A stretch of 64,000 nucleotides of DNA, from NCBI GenBank assembly GCA_025200525.1, contig CM045763.1, forward strand, positions 59,847,530 to 59,911,529, given 5' to 3'. Below the pieces are notes generated by a model. That model did no database searches. It saw only the letters and a program-made list of their open reading frames with translations, and had not been told where the DNA came from. This document shows, piece after piece, positions 62,045 through 64,000 of this stretch (position 1 is the stretch's first letter; every line of letters begins with the position of its first letter). Both the position numbers and the translations under genes were made by a program. This stretch comes from Camellia lanceoleosa (lineage: Eukaryota; Streptophyta; Magnoliopsida; Ericales; Theaceae).

Positions 62045-62160
62045 GGGCACTAATGCCCCTAATTTCTATTTTGGGTAATTATTTTTTTTTATTTTTATTT
62101 TTTTTGCCTTAACTGTTTTTCTGTTTTTCCATTTTAAGAAATTTCGGGGCATTAGTGCCC
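62045..62160. repeat. Inverted repeat GGGCACTAATGCCC with 22-bp arms
   Basis: The left arm GGGCACTAATGCCCCTAATTTC (62045-62066) pairs with the right arm at 62138-62160 (one mismatch and a one-base bulge) across a T-rich loop of about 70 bp. Each arm is itself a near-palindrome. Confidence 0.8.
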
Positions 62161-62578
62161 TCCATATTCGGGGCACCAATCACAATTGAAAAAAAATTAA
62201 TCAAAACGACATCGTTTTAAAATTCATAAGGCTAAAAAATTTTGAAGTACCAAGCTTTATTCAATTAAATTATAGAAGTGGAATCTCTATTAGATCCATA
62301 GTCTTGGATTGGACTACTCCACTCAGTCCAATGGACTAGAGATGAGTTCAAAGTTCAATTCAAATTTTATTTTTAAGGTTATTTGTTTGCTTTTAAAATG
62401 ACCCAGTTAATATATGAGACGCTAGTGCACCAAACTCAAGAGCTGTTATGAATCATTGAATGAATTTTAAAATAATTCATTTTATTTTAAAATTATGTGA
62501 ATTTACATAATAAAATACATGTGTATGCATAATGTTTATTATATTTAGAAAATAATGATAGGCCTCATTAGTATTAAA

Positions 62579-62914
62579 TAGGGTAAATTACAAATATACC
62601 TTATGAGATTTTATTAAAATACGAATCGCTTCTTGTAGTTTTAAAAATTACATTCCATCCTTTGAGATTTTTAATTTCATAATAAATCGTCCCTTTTATT
62701 AATAAATTATTGAGTCAATTAACAATTTTTAATGATATTAGAAATATGTTTTAATTAATAATTCAAGTAATTTTATTATTATATAGGAGAATAATTATGA
62801 ATTTTATTGTTAAATAAAAAATTTCTAACAAGGGGGTATTTGTAATTTTTCAAATCACAGGGAATAATCTATACTTTAAGAAAATCTCAAGGAGTATATT
62901 TATAATTTATCCTA
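62579..62914. mobile_element. TAGGGTAAATTAC foldback MITE (copy 2)
   Basis: Same ends as 20464-20797, with TTAAA on both flanks. The interior has TTTTAAAAATTACATTCC and TTTCATAATAAATCGTCC phrases that recur in relatives at 63279-63620 and 22589-22937. Confidence 0.6.
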
Positions 62915-63278
62915 TTAAATATGATAATTTTTCATATCAACATGACATTTGTATGGATACAAGTAATAAAAAGAAAAATACATCAAGATAATGACACCAA
63001 GATAATTAAGAAAAAAACAAGGAAAAACTCATCCAAAACCTAAAGGAAGCATCTTCAAGTTCAAACATCAGAAGACATGACACCACTTTCGCCACATTCA
63101 CAATCAGTCAACAAAAGAGGAAGAAAAAGAAAAAGAAATAAAAAAAAAAAAAAACTATTTTGAGAAACATAACTGAAAACAGTCAACAAGTGGGTCTTGG
63201 GACATGTCACGTAAAATTAAAAATATTTTATTTTATTTATTGAACCTAATTTTATATCGCATTTATAATATTTTTAAT

Positions 63279-63620
63279 GATAAATTACAAACACACTCTT
63301 AAAGTTTACTTAAAATACAGATTTCTCCTATAGTTTTGAAAATTGTGTCCCGTCTCTTGAAATTTCTAATTTCATAATAAATTGTCCATTTAATTAATAA
63401 ATCATCAAATTAATTAATAGTTTTAAATAATATCAGAAATTTATTTCAATTAATAATTCAAGTAGTTTTTGTATTATATAAGAGAACAGTTATGAATTTT
63501 ATTTTTTCAGTTAATTTTGTTAAACAAAAAATTATGACAATGTGATATTTATAATTTTCAAATCATAAAGAACAATCTGTATTTTAAACAAATCTCAAGA
63601 AATGTGTTTGTAATTTACTC
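63279..63620. mobile_element. Diverged relative of the TAGGGTAAATTAC MITE (copy 2)
   Basis: Same as 21160-21502. Confidence 0.5.
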
Positions 63621-64000
63621 TGTTTTTGAACATTTTAATATTTATATACATTAACAAAATTAAAAAAATAAAATAAAATTTATCCAATTATAAATATAAT
63701 TTTTCTTAAACTCTATGTGGGAAAAAATTATCATATAGATCCGTTCTATATCCTACATGGTATGTCATTGCAATTCTATTGGTTACATACTCATTATTTT
63801 TTATTTTTTCTCCTATGTATTACATAAAATAACCAATAAAATTAAAATGACACACAACCACTACAATATATTAGAGTTTTAGATACCAAGGTTTTTTTTT
63901 TTTTTAGTTGTTGTAAGAATAGTCACTAAAAAGTTGTCTCAAAAAATAAAAAAATGAGTTTGTAGGGACAATTTTGAAAATGTTACTACTAAATATACTT

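Larger units (their letters stand above)
41760..64000 (+). repeat. Copy 2 of the direct repeat (better-preserved copy)
   Basis: This copy lies on the contig after the 100-N gap. Its left boundary against copy 1 cannot be set, because copy 1 is cut by the window start. The trihelix reading frame is intact here, and the RNase H-like frame is open downstream of its insertion; both are broken in copy 1. The glycine-rich gene is longer but still slips frame, so copy 2 is not error-free. Confidence 0.95.

Noticed and set aside
1..64000. CRISPR arrays, bacterial operons, rRNA or tRNA genes
   Set aside because: No regularly spaced repeats with unique spacers, no recognisable tRNA or rRNA sequence, and all recognisable genes are plant nuclear types.

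Overview
This is plant nuclear DNA, almost certainly from a eudicot and possibly a woody one; no species can be named. Evidence: an AT-rich intergenic background, a SIP1-clade trihelix transcription factor, a GNOM-like ARF-GEF, a secreted glycine-rich protein, a plant-type multipass membrane protein, and many plant-style repeats (hAT, Tourist-like and foldback MITEs, a Ty3/gypsy integrase remnant, a long LTR-like segment). Nothing looks bacterial, organellar or viral. LAYOUT: 1-22000 is copy 1 of a segment of at least 22 kb. 22000-32888 is repeat-rich (CACTA-like motifs, a higher-GC degenerate block with a minisatellite and a nested hAT element, a long LTR-like segment, an antisense integrase fragment). 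32889-32988 is a scaffold gap of exactly 100 N. After the gap come the 3' part of a GNOM-like gene (32989-35334), a membrane-protein gene with one frameshift (38756-39647), and from 41760 to the window end copy 2 of the same segment, in the same order and orientation. Each copy holds a trihelix gene (minus strand), an RNase H-like remnant split by a hAT element, a Tourist-like MITE, a glycine-rich protein gene (plus strand), a local tandem duplication of about 2.4 and 1.6 kb, and a series of foldback elements. The copies are nearly identical, but copy 1 is 361 bp shorter over the matched interval and carries many one-base homopolymer deletions, which break genes that are open or nearly open in copy 2. 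GENES: copy 2 is the better guide. The clearest intact gene is the trihelix factor at 43910-45001. The glycine-rich protein has a signal peptide and a good promoter but slips frame inside its repeats. The GNOM-like gene and the membrane-protein gene are recognisable but frame-broken. These are independent plant genes with no sign of an operon-like system. MAIN INFERENCE: the 22 kb repeat on both sides of a 100-N gap looks like two alleles (haplotigs), or a raw and a better-polished contig, scaffolded one after the other, rather than a biological duplication. The best real biology lies in the nested transposons: a hAT element with an exact 8-bp target-site duplication inside an RNase H domain, and tandem paralogues that differ by a MITE carrying a nested foldback element. 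I found no convincing new gene system.
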